Positions 35,201-46,700 of a stretch of 64,000 bases of DNA are shown here, piece after piece. The notes under the pieces are model-generated. The model did not search any database and was not told the origin of the DNA. It was given only the letters and a program-made list of their open reading frames with translations. Origin of the DNA: Dasyornis broadbenti (taxonomy: Eukaryota; Chordata; Aves; Passeriformes; Dasyornithidae); assembly GCA_013397935.1 (NCBI GenBank), contig VZRN01004407.1, positions 3,630,901 through 3,694,900 of the forward strand. The letters run 5' to 3'. Position 1 is the stretch's first letter. Every line of letters begins with the position of its first letter. The translations under genes and the position numbers were made by a program.

Positions 35201-36999
35201 TGAAAGAAAATATTATCTGTGAAAATATCATCTGAATTACTTTAATTAAGGTATGCCAAAGCTATAGCTTTTTGTTTTCAAAAATAAGCTCCAGTTCTCC
35301 AGTAAGCACCTAAAAATATTGAGAAATTCACATTGAATGTTCCCAGTATTCCATACAGATTAGTAAGCAAGGCTGAGAATAAACCCAAGAGTAACATGAA
35401 CAAGGCACTTTGCAGGAAAGTGCAACAAATACATTAGCAACTATTTTAGTGATTATTCACTAATGGTCAGGAAAGCATGGTAAAATGGCTTTTGAAATAT
35501 TCTACTGATATTCCTTGAAAACACAGTCCTAACAAAAGAAGTTTTGTTTTTCAAAAGTTTGTCCGTGAACATTTCTTTCTTCCCCTCATTTACGCCCCTT
35601 GTTGCCTACCCATCACTTTTTCCCCAGAAGAGTCTCCTTGATCTCTTTTCATGTACTTTCTTTCCCAGACACACTCACACACTCTCTCTCCCTCCATTTG
35701 TTCTGAGACACAAAGAATAGCCTGCATATTGCCCAAACTTATCAGCTTAGAGCTAATAAGGTTTGACTGGTATAAAAGACTAAGTTCTGTAAAGTGGCAG
35801 AATATGCAGCCTAATTCAAAGTTAAAATATTTTAAATTGGCCCACCGAAGAGATATAGAATAACAAAAATCCAGATATTTCAACTTCTAAGGAATCTTCA
35901 TTCTCCCATTGTCTTCCATTACACATTTTGCAACCAAAATTTGTCAGGTTTAACATGCTCCCTCCACCCCCAGAACAAGACAACTTTACTTAAGAATCCA
36001 ATTTGTCTGCCATTCATCAATGCCCTCCACATGAACCTCATGGCATCACAGAGACATTTCTATCCCTTGCATTCACAGTGCTGGAGTCTCTTGAGCCAAC
36101 AAACTGTCAAATTAGTGCCAACTCATGACAGCTTTATGATATGTAATCTTGTTCACCAGCAAATGGTCTGAGACCCCCTGCTTGCTACTGCTGTCATACA
36201 AGAAATGCTTTTTTTGTTTGTCTCTGATATATTTATATTTTGAAAGCAGATCCCAGCTGGGAAAGTAGTGGTTTTGCCTCACAAAAATCTTTCATAAGCA
36301 CACTTAACTGCTCTCGTCATGTGTTACTTAAAAAGCAGCTTTTAGGATTTTGCTTGAAAGATTATGTTTAGGAATAGGAAATTAATTAAAAATTAATTTA
36401 AAATGTACTTTGTCCTGCTGATTCAATATACTTACTCACCTAGCAAGTAAAAAATCGTTACTCTTTCAACATTCAGTCACAATTGACACAGTGAAAAAAG
36501 ATATCTTGTCAGGTCTATGTGGGCTGTAAAGTCCACATATCAAAAACTGAGGTGTAGATAAATCAAATTTATTCAAACATATTCACAAAGTGGAAAATAC
36601 ACAGGGAAACATGTCACAGGGTTTCAAGATGATAAACAGTAGAAAACAGAAGAACGTGGAGAAGTTAGGAATATAGCACACAACCCTCTTACACAGAGTT
36701 CTTTGAGACAGGAAATTAGTCTTTCCTTTACACAACTTTATAATAACCTTGTTCTAGTCATTACAATATAAAATAATATTTTATATTGTATGCTAGCTGA
36801 TTTTTTTAAGCATATCCTGAAATAATCAGCTTTCACATCCCTCTTTGTCTAAGTGACAGTAGTTGCCTGCTTTTATTTCTTAATTGGTGGCAGAATTAAC
36901 CACAAGAAGTAGCCAAAGGGAAAAACTAGTGTGTGAGAAACGCTTAAAAGCAAGAATGCTATTTTCAATTTGCTTCATTTATAATTCAGAAGATATAAA
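32261..36999. other. AT-rich noncoding DNA
   Basis: No gene or interspersed repeat recognised. It contains the 29-bp perfect inverted repeat at 36762-36790. Frames at 32428-32718 (plus) and 35590-35883 (minus) are unlike any protein I know. Confidence 0.5.
36762..36790. repeat. Perfect AT-rich inverted repeat
   Basis: Arms of 13 bp (TACAATATAAAAT and its exact reverse complement) flank a 3-base spacer. A single strand would form a tight hairpin. Confidence 0.9.
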
Positions 37000-37055
37000 G
37001 GGTGCAATTCTGCAAAGTTTCCATACAGAGCACCCTAGTGAAGTCAGTGGAAACA
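37000..37055. repeat. Possible ancient amniote retroposon relic
   Basis: GGTGCAATTCTGCAAAG...CCTAGTGAAGTCAGTGGAA resembles the old amniote repeat whose consensus reads about 'ATCCTGCAAA...CCACTGAAGTCAATGGGA'. Short and diverged; family unnamed. Confidence 0.35.
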
Positions 37056-37104
37056 CAAAGATTTTCTGGAACAAGCCCTATAAACAGGATTTAAAACAAA
37101 CAAA

Positions 37105-37185
37105 CCCCTCCCCCCCACCCCCCAAAAAAACTCCAACCAAACAAAAAAACAACAACAACAAAACAAAACAAACAAAACCCAAGGG
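37105..37185. repeat. C-run and A/C-rich low-complexity tract
   Basis: C4-T-C7-A-C6 (37105-37123) is followed by degenerate CAAA/CAACAA units. The minus strand has closely spaced G runs able to form a G-quadruplex. Confidence 0.85.
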
Positions 37186-40100
37186 GACACACACACAGAG
37201 AAATGGGATTTTAGAGAAATATCAGTGATGATTTTCACTTTAAAAAATTAGTTCCACAGTCTTACCTTCAAAAACTCTGAGGAACACAACTGAGATAGAA
37301 AACAGACTAATTTTCTTCTACTACCTGTTCCTCTGCTCTAGAGAACACCAGAAAATATTAGTGTTTTTGCTTAAGAAAATCTATTCATAGGTGTAGTATG
37401 CACTTCTAGGCTTGAGTTGATAGTTGTTAACTAACAGAGGTCTCAGCCATATCTTCATGTGGACTCAAGTAGTACATCCAGATTACTCACATAAGAAACA
37501 ATTAATGGACAAACTTTCCTCATTATCCAATTAATCTAGCCATTTTAGGACTTGCAGAAACTACAAGGCCGTGTAAAACATTCTTGTCCTTCATCACAAG
37601 CCTACCTCAGGACGTTGGGCACCAGGGTAACCCAAGCACTGCACCTCCTCACAAGGCAGTTGGTATCTAGGACACATTCCTGCCACTCAGCCTTTCACCC
37701 TCCATGCCCCAGAGAGGAAAACCCAGCCCCTCTCATCTCATGGATGAGGATTCTGTAGCTTCAAGATCAAAAATCTTTGCAGATATTAGTCTGCTATTTT
37801 ATAATTGAAGCTACGAAACTTATTTCTTTGTGGAGTGGGGGAGGTGTAGTACTTTCTTACATGGCTGCAGTTAAAGCCCAGCAATTAACAGAAGAGAAGA
37901 ATCTGCAGCTCATCCTATTTCAGCTTTAGTTTATTAGAAAATGTTGTTTGTTCCTGTACTGTGGCCAACTAGTGCTATGTCACATAGTCTCATAGTTTGG
38001 TATCAACAGAAAATGACAGTGTAAGTAAGCAAGTTTTCATACTCTATCAAGCCATACAAATTAACCAATTAAAAAAAAAAACAAAAAACCACAGTTCTTC
38101 CATTCTTGCTCTTTCAGAAAGTGAAAATGTTCATATGAATGATGATAGAATTTTGCAAAATAATTTGTCCACTGGAATTTCAACTGGCAGAACCATTGCA
38201 AGGTACTAGTTGGAAAGACAGAACCTCAGAAGGTGTTTATGACTTTAGTCCTTTAGACATTTTCTGTCTTCAGATAAGAATTTTCAGACCATGAAGAAAA
38301 TAACATTATATTGCCTATGTAGTTGTTCATATGAATATGTCTTAAAATTATTTGAATTTAAAGTTAAAGTTAAGTTAAATCTCAAATTCATTTGGGTTCA
38401 TACATCCAGGGACTTCAAGGCAACTAGGAATTTGCCATGTTGTAAGAATCACAAGCAATATGCCCTAAACACAGGCAATACACTCAGTGCTCTGCGTATG
38501 CATATGCCTGCCTTCCAAGCAGCTAAGAAATGCTGCTTGGTCTTTCCTGTCACACACCAACAACCCATCTTTCCCATTTACCTGCCATCTAATCAGAAAC
38601 AGAGAAGTGACCTTTCCACTTGCAAGTTAACAAGTTAGAATTGCTGCTCACTTCACAGGAGAACAGCCAGAGACCTGAGCAAATATGTGATCTACAAATG
38701 CATTTCAATGAAGCAAGGCATAAAGTCAAGCAGAATGATGGGGTTTTTAGTCTTTTTTTGTTTATCGGAGAAGTCTTGTGTTGTAAACGACATAAATCCT
38801 TATCTCTCCTTCCTCAGTATTAGAACACAGAAAGGCATCTTTCCTCCTTAGTGCCAGTTTTCAGTCTAAACAGTGATGAGGAAGGGAGGCAACCAAGATC
38901 CTCGACACAATAAAAAATGAAAGCCAATCTCTCGTATTCCTGCAGAAAGTATCCTCTCACCCTCACTGTGCGTCCAAAACAGATAAAAAGGCTAGAGGTA
39001 TTGCAGTGTATTCAATATATAGTACATCTTGTATTTATAAATAATAAATATACTCAAGTACACCTATAAAATATGCTTATTCATTGTGGTCTACGATCCT
39101 TCCATGAACACTGCTGCTACAAAGTTGAATAAAGAGTCATCTGAGTACACGCTGTAGCAATGAACATCTCTATTATGCAAGCTTGCACCTTTCTTTGCAT
39201 GATCTCAAGCTGATGAAGTTACATGATTATAAGTTGGTAAACTTGTGTTTGCAGTCAAGAGAAAGCTGCACAGAACTCAATATGAAATTTGCTCAACCTT
39301 TAATGCTCACTACAGTTATAAACTGTGACATTCACAACTGTCACTGTTGACTGACAAATAAATTCTAAGAAGGGATGGATCATTATGGCATATTTTGAAT
39401 AAAAGTACTCTAGAAACCCTTCAAATCCCAGTCTGCTTCAGACACACAGTAATCACAATATGGTGTGCTTGTGCTTTGGAGGCACCTGAGAACAGCTCCT
39501 GAGAACAATCTATATTTATTACAATTGCCAGACTCAATTATACTTCAAGTCTGTATGCCTTGGGTCCTGAGAACAGGTAGGTTGCTTTCATGGAGAAATC
39601 AGTTCTGCAGGGAAATTGGATCAATAAATCTCTCCAAACGTACACAGCTGCTTGCTAATCTTCCATTGCTTAGTACTCAATACAGAAGTATTAGCTAGCC
39701 TGCCTTTTCTTGATCAAGCGTGTCATTAACTGCCCCTAAAAGAAGGGATCTGCTGTGCCATACCAGACACGCTGTCCTCTAGAGAATCAGAAAGAGCCAG
39801 CGTTCCAGGCATCGCTTCAGTGCTTAGGATTGAATTTGTATTCAGGATTCACATAAAGCAAGAACTGAAAATACTACTTCTAAATAAAGAAGAGCATGAC
39901 TCTAATTCATACTTTGTTTCATGGAAGGGCATTAAAATTAATTCTCACCACTGTGCTAAAGCTCCACATTCGCTTTCAAAAAGTACTGTTCAGTATTAAT
40001 AACTGATGCTCTATCCAACTAATCCTTCACATATCCTGTCCTTTGTTTTGGCTTTCAAGCTTACTGTTCTTAATGGGTTCTTTTTCCAAATAATGCACAT

Positions 40101-40339
40101 TATCCTAGATGCTGCATCATTGCAACAGATAGATGTATCTCTCCTCCTCCCTCCCCCCAATTTTCTGATGTGCTTTTCCAACTTAGTACCACACAGTGTT
40201 AAAAACCATATACACACAAAAATCTTACTCAAACCACAAAGTACTGTACCCGTAGGCGAACCGTGAGTTAAAAGTGAGCATCATTTCATAGATAAGATTT
40301 TAGAACAAGACACACAAGACACACTGCATTTAATTGTAG
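37186..40339. other. Noncoding DNA, nothing recognised
   Basis: AT-rich. Frames such as 38291-38638 (plus, 115 codons) carry no recognisable domain. Confidence 0.5.
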
Positions 40340-40428
40340 GCTCAGCCAGGATTCCCTACAGCCTTAGGTAAAATCCATAATCCTTAAGATAGACCTTTCT
40401 GATCTGTAAAATGAGAATAGTTACATTG
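40340..40428 (+). repeat. MIR-like SINE relic
   Basis: GCCTTAGGTAAAATCCATAA, then CCTTTCTGATCTGTAAAATG and AGAATAGTTACATT, follows the MIR order 'GACCTTGGGCAAGTCACTTAACC ... CTCATCTGTAAAATGGGAATAATTACATT'. The CTGTAAAATG core is intact. Plus orientation. The tRNA-derived head is not visible. Confidence 0.6.
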
Positions 40429-40853
40429 TCCATATTTTTTTTTTTTTTATTTTTGAGCAATTTTGAGGCTTACTGTTCGGTAGTTGCTGATGTTCAATAT
40501 TTAACATCTCAGAACACTGATAGGGATCTCTGAACATTTCAAGGAAGAATAGGAAGAAAAGCAGAAAATAATCCTCATAAGTCAGGCGGCTTTTTTTTTT
40601 TTCATGTATATATATTTATAGAAAAACTAAGTTTTCATTCTTTCTTTGCCAGAAACAGGATACAAACTCCTTGACACAATTAGATAGGAAGAATCAAAGC
40701 ACATCTGACAGTTCCCTTCATGAAAAGACTAGAGCCATGGCTGGAAGCAGGATCATCTCTCCTTCTCCTTTTCACTGACAAAATCTGTGATAAATTGCTA
40801 TATAAACCTCATTCTCTCTGTGTGTGAAATTATGTAGGTGTTTTTTGATTTTA

Positions 40854-40875
40854 TATAGCTATATATATAGCTATA
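40854..40875. repeat. Perfect 22-bp TA-rich palindrome
   Basis: TATAGCTATATATATAGCTA plus TA reads identically on both strands. It lies in a longer TA-rich region. Confidence 0.9.
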
Positions 40876-43164
40876 GGTATCTATATAGGTATATAAAAAA
40901 CACACTCTAGCAAAACATGGCACCAATGCTTGGCAGAATTCATGAAGATGACTTTTGTAAAATCATAACACCATTCTGCTTCATAAGACAAATTGCAAAG
41001 GAAAAGTAGTGAAGCAGTATTGAGCTAATATAGAAATAAAAACATGTATATAAAAAAATTTCTGATATATATATATACATGCACATATACTCCCACACAG
41101 AGAATGTATAGACATATGTAGAGGAAAATGTCTGCTTCAAAGTCCAGAGCAGGATTTCCCATTCGCTAAGTAATAGCAGTGTTAGATTGAATCATTACTG
41201 TCTTAAAATAAGTTAGAAAAAGTACCAATAAGATGCACAAGGAAGAAAATTTGTCCATCATCAGAAGTTACAGTCAGTGCAACAATATTATAAATGATCT
41301 ACATGCATATCCTTTTGCTCAGTGATTCCTTTGAGCAACATTGTTCTAGGAAGATGGTGTACAATCTTCATGCCATATTGCAATCAATAAACTGATGGTT
41401 CTGTAGTGTATATACATTTATACATACATGTGCTCCACAGAAATTACTCTGGCACCATTCTTGTATGATTCCTGTTCAGCATATGCACCACCACATGTGT
41501 TTAATTTAAATTCTGTGGTTGAAGTTAAATGTGGGTTTGTGTCCTTCATCTAGGCAGTTTAAATAGCACAGGAAAATAAGAATTTTGCTTGATCTTGATT
41601 TGGACTGGATTTTGTGCACAACCCATCACATACTATGAACTCTTTTAGCTCCTTAAAATTGTGTTTGAGATTTGAAGATAGAATTATACAAATTAAAAAT
41701 AAAAAATTGAAAACCCCACACTCATCACTAGCAAGAGCATGGGGGTACACACATACACATAAAAGACTTGAGTGTCACTGGCAATTGTATGCCATTTTCT
41801 ATGCATTTCACAGTCACTAAGTTAAAGGCACCTGAAAAAGACAAGATTTAAGTTTTTGATAGTTACCTTTAGTCTTACAAATCACTAACCATTGACATTT
41901 TACATCATATTACATGTAATGCTTTGAGGAGAGGCAGCAGCACAACAGACACGTGCACATTGCCCTTACTCAGTCCAACGTCTATGGCACCCAGACTCCT
42001 GAATTTCTGGTGAACTTCCCCGTTCTGGTGCCCTCTGAGGTAGGCGAGACAAAGATTAAGAGACACAGCATACAAATAAAGAGACAGTTGAGACTGCCAA
42101 ATTTCCTGTTCCTGCAAGCACTGGCATTGCTCCTGGAACAGAGGGGAGAACATTCTGCTAAAGTACTACTGTATCCTAGAGCTCAAACATCTGCAGAAGT
42201 GAGGGGATTTACTCTTTTGTCCCCTCTCCTTTCTCCCAGCTTCTTGGCTGCTTACAATTACAAACTCTTGCAATACCTTGCATACTCCATACCACAATAC
42301 TGACTTAAATCTCACAGCCTTGAGTTCCACTTTTATTTCATTTAGCTCATAACACTAAGCTTCTGTAGCAACTTTTCAAAGCATTATACTGAAAACTCTT
42401 GGGAAAAAAGGAAACATTTTTTTTGATCCCAAGGAGTAAGGAAAAGCATCCACATAATATTTTATTGCATGTGACTAGTTTTCAGTGTTGAAATTAAGGC
42501 TTTGGAGAAGGCTACAAAATATAAAATCAAAATCCCAAATGGTTTAAGATGATCCAGAGTCAAGCTGAAAATATCTAACACCCATTTCCACTGAAAGTTT
42601 TGTTATACGGAATTGAGAACACTGACACAATGTCTTTTTTATATTTGCATAAATAATATGTTACACTGGAAAAGATTTATGTTTAAGATTTAAAAATACT
42701 GTTTTAAAAGTACTTCTCAACTCTCCACAGAATTATTTGTTGAAGCATTGGAAGCATGGAAATAAATTAATATAATGAAACTCTAATTTAAATAGTTCTA
42801 AACTAGTGCATCGTCTGAAGCGAAACATAAGTGTAATCCAGCTTGTTACCAAATGGCATTTAACTCATGTTCTGAGCATCCTTATTGCAGTGAGGTACGT
42901 TTGCTGTCTTCTGAGAGTAAATACACCTCCACTTCTTAGCCTTTAGAACCAAAACTACTGTGTAAGAGTTGGAACAAGGTTAGTCCTCATATGGGACTAA
43001 TTTAAGTAGATCAAGAATGGCTATCTATCTAAAAAAATACATTCGCATATAATACACATATTATAGGCTCAATGAAGAAATCACAGGATGAAGTTCTGTA
43101 TCACTGACTTCTACAGCAGACTAAACCATAATGGTTCCTGCTGTCCTCAAAATCTACTCCTCAA

Positions 43165-43270
43165 AATTAAAAATAAACAACAAAAAGACCCACAACTAAA
43201 CCATGACCACACAAAAACTAGGTACACACAAATAAAAACACCACCAAAACCACACACACTCCCCACACCC
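43165..43270. repeat. A/C-rich low-complexity tract
   Basis: AAAATAAACAACAAAAAG through ACCACACACACTCCCC: degenerate A/C-only sequence with few G or T, similar in style to the tracts at 14.6 and 37.1 kb. Confidence 0.7.
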
Positions 43271-43689
43271 GACTAATTTTCCCATTCTGTAGTTCTATGT
43301 AAGAGTTGAGTTGGCTTAGGAGGGGGAGTGAACATCATCTTTGTTATAATAAATTGAGTTTTCATCTCAGATAACTTTTAAAGCACATTATCTACAGCAT
43401 TCAGACATGAAAACTGTCTAGCACACATGCCCTGACTATATTAGATGTGCTTTCTAAGCTTAGATATAAGAGTTTAGTCCCCTCCTTGTTTCTCAGGTCA
43501 GAAAGGGCTAACAGTACTTCAAAAGATAGAGCATATTCTCAGCTGGATAAGTTTTTCACTGTGGGGGGAATTACAGTCCCAAAGGAAGCTCCTTTCTTCT
43601 ATTAAAAGGAGAAATCTTGGCTGCTGAGGGAGGCAGAGCTGTTGGAGAAGGTTTTTAATGAACTCAAGTAGAAATTCTGTGAATTAACA

Positions 43690-43770
43690 GCTGCATCACT
43701 GGATCAGGAGTCAGGAGATATGCGCTCTGTTCACAGCTTTGTGACCTCAGGCAGATTGGTTTTACTTAAC
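43690..43770 (+). repeat. MIR-like SINE relic
   Basis: ACTGGATCAGGAGTCAGGAG, then TCTGTTCACAGCTTTGTGAC and CTCAGGCAGATTGGTTTTAC, TTAAC. This matches the MIR body 'CTGGACTAGGAGTCAGGAGACCTGGGTTCTGTTCCCAGCTCTG...TGTGACCTTGGGCAAGTCACTTAAC', with the segment between 'AGCTCTG' and 'TGTGACC' deleted. Plus orientation. This is the best-preserved old SINE of this type in the window. Confidence 0.65.
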
Positions 43771-46700
43771 AATTACTGCACTACAAGTAACTGGTAGCCA
43801 AAAACCTCATGTAATGCAATACTCACACAGTACTGTTAGCCATTTTATGTTGCTTTCAGTTTAGTAGCAAATGAGATGGAAGAAGTTTCAGACCTTCGGA
43901 AAATAGAGTGGAAGGAGAAGGCTAAACCCAGGACCTGGTCTGCAGAGTGCCACACACGTACACAGTGCGGAGCAAAAACTGAACAGGTAGACAGCAAGTG
44001 AGGAAGACATCCAAGAAGTATGATTGCCCTAGACCTACTGGCCAAGCAAGAAGTAACGTCCAGATCATCCTGTCTTCAGGTATTTCCCCTTTCACTGGAC
44101 TAGGAAGCCCTCTTCACCTGGTGCTCTTTCTGTGGCATCACAACTGATGCCCCATGTGTTTCACTTTCTGTTTCATCCTTTACAAAGGGAAATAACAGAC
44201 AGCAACTACCATCCCCTCTGACTTGATCTTTTCAAGAAAAGTCATCAGTACTGCAAAAACTAGACTAGTTACACATTTTAAAAAATAAATAAATACAAAT
44301 AACCTAGAAATCATCAAGCATTTTAATACACAAGCTCAATAAATAAAGTTACAGAATTGTCTAGGACTTTGCTGCTCCCAATGTCAAGCATATTTAAGGA
44401 AACCAGTGAAATATAACAAATTGTACAACGGGTCATATGTTGGCTTCTGAAAGCAACATGGATGGCTTAAAGTTTGTAAGGCTGAGAGGATTATTAATCC
44501 TCTAAACACTCTTTTATTACAAGACCATAAATCACTTTGTTATATATTTTAAAACAAAGACTATATCCCAAAGACTAATACAATTTAAAAAGGCATTATG
44601 CATCCTCTTCCCTTCTGGTTTTAGACTCTTTCCCCATTTGGTATTAACCCAGACAACCTGTCTCTTCACATTCATTTCAAGATGCCTCTAAACTTTCAGT
44701 GCACCCTGGATATGAGAATTCTGTTCTCAATCTGCTCCTTAACCAGTAAAGTTTCTAGTTATACTGTCAATATTTTCCCTGGGTCAGGTCAATATTTGAT
44801 CTCTTGGCTTTCTTCATAAATGAAATTAATACTGCAGCAAGAAAAAGCCCTCTGAGTTTTATCAGTTTTGAAACATAAGCTCAAAAAGGAAACCTCAGGT
44901 GTCTTTTGAAAATTGAAGGAAAATATCCCAGCTATGAACTTTAGACAGCGACTGTCGTTTTTATTATCTACCTACACTGACAAATAAAAAAATTATTGTA
45001 CCTAATATTCTTCAGAAAGGTACCCATAAGTATTAGGACACATTAATCTAATTTGCCGCAAATGAAAAAATTAGATATATTTGTGCTTGCTTTCCCCTTT
45101 CTACATAAATTTGTGTGGCTATAGAACTCAATAACGCAAAAGGTTGTTACAGCGTACATTCTTCATCAGAAGAACTACCCGAAGGCAGCATCCGCTGTCG
45201 TAGCTGACATCCAGCTGCATTAACAGGTGTTTATCACAGTGCTCATGTACAGTGTCCAGTTTGCCATAGTGAAAATGAAAAAGTAAAACAAAAAGCCCAC
45301 ACAGCATTTTTCAGCTCGAACTTTGCTATACTGAAAAAGGTGAAATGTCCTGCTGTGGGGTAACAGAGCTGTGCAGCTCACCCTCAGTGGACAGGAATGG
45401 CCTCAGACATGAGGAGCCATGACTTAGCAAGCACAGCTCAAAGCTGGGTGTCTCAGCACTGTGACAGCACACACACACTCAGAACAGGCTGGCTCTTTGC
45501 ATCTCAAGATCAAAGGCAAAAATCTCATGGTCGAAACTCTCTTCTCTAGAAATGCATCATCAGCTTCAAAACCTACAAAACATTAGCTTAAAACCAGCAG
45601 CACAGGGAGAATACCTTTGTAAAAGTCTTTTCAGCTCTGGCCCAGTAAAATTGGATTGCTCAGCTAAACTAAGAGCTGGGTTTTTTTATACCATTCAGGA
45701 ATAATTACTCTTATAATTTACTCAAGACTATGAATTTGTAGAAATCTCATATTTGGTTGCCAGTATATCAAGTCTTTTTTCCATTCCTCTTGCAGTATTT
45801 ATCACCAACACACAACCATACTCCATACAAATGTTATAGAAAAACACTGAGAACAAAGAGTAGGTTTAGAAGAGATGTATTTTATTTCTGCCATCAAGTA
45901 GCATTGTAATGGAGTTTCTAAAGACTGAAATATTTCAATTATTATTTTGTGGGAATGAACATAAAGTGTTTTGTACTTTTCCTATATTTGCTGCCTATAT
46001 TTGCATGAACTGTATTGAAAGAAACAAGTCTTGGCTTTTCTAACAAGCCAGAAAGATTAAATCACTATCCCAATAACAAAGTAAGCACACTAAGAAAATG
46101 CTATAACTGATGGATCACATGTGCTTTCGTACTATTTTAAGTGTAACACCAGCATGTTTTAGACAATGGAAATTCTCCAATCCCATATTACTCCAGTAGT
46201 ATTTGCAAGAATTATGTAAACCTCTACCACTTCTCCAGTCACATGATAAAAATGAACCAAAATCAATAAAACACAGCATCCTGGTACAGTGACCCAAGCC
46301 AGTGAGAGTAAACATCACCAGGTGGAAGCCAGGCACAGCCAGGAAAGCCCCTCACCAAAGGGTTTGCCTGTGGCATAAGTCAGGCTCACTTGCCCTTACT
46401 GCCTCTGACTATTTTTTACATCTACCCTGTGTCATTTCATACCATGAGATTCCTTCCCAGAGCACAGAATAAAAAGATTACCTTTGTTGGCCCCTTCTGC
46501 ACTTAATCCCGCTGACCAGAGACACACTTCAGCAGACAGATATTCTGAGCTTATTATTGCTGCTCTTTGTTTTGCTTACTTGTGAAGCGTGAAGCATAGG
46601 GAAAAAAAAAAACCACCTAGCTCAATTACCTGCTGAACTATTAGTGAAAATATAAACTACTAGTATGGAACCTCTGCAAAGAGTATTTCTAGATCTACTT

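Larger units (their letters stand above)
40429..43689. other. AT-rich noncoding DNA
   Basis: Contains poly-T tracts at about 40435-40450 and 40591-40603, a perfect TA-rich palindrome at 40854-40875, (TA)n near 41063-41084 and an A/C-rich tract at about 43165-43270. Nothing coding is recognised. Confidence 0.5.

Noticed and set aside
36762..36790. MicroRNA hairpin
   Set aside because: The stem is only 13 bp, far shorter than a microRNA precursor, and is nearly pure A/T.
41985..42055. Possible old repeat (CACCCAGACTCCTGAATTTC)
   Set aside because: Only a loose likeness to old amniote repeats; no ordered set of matching blocks.
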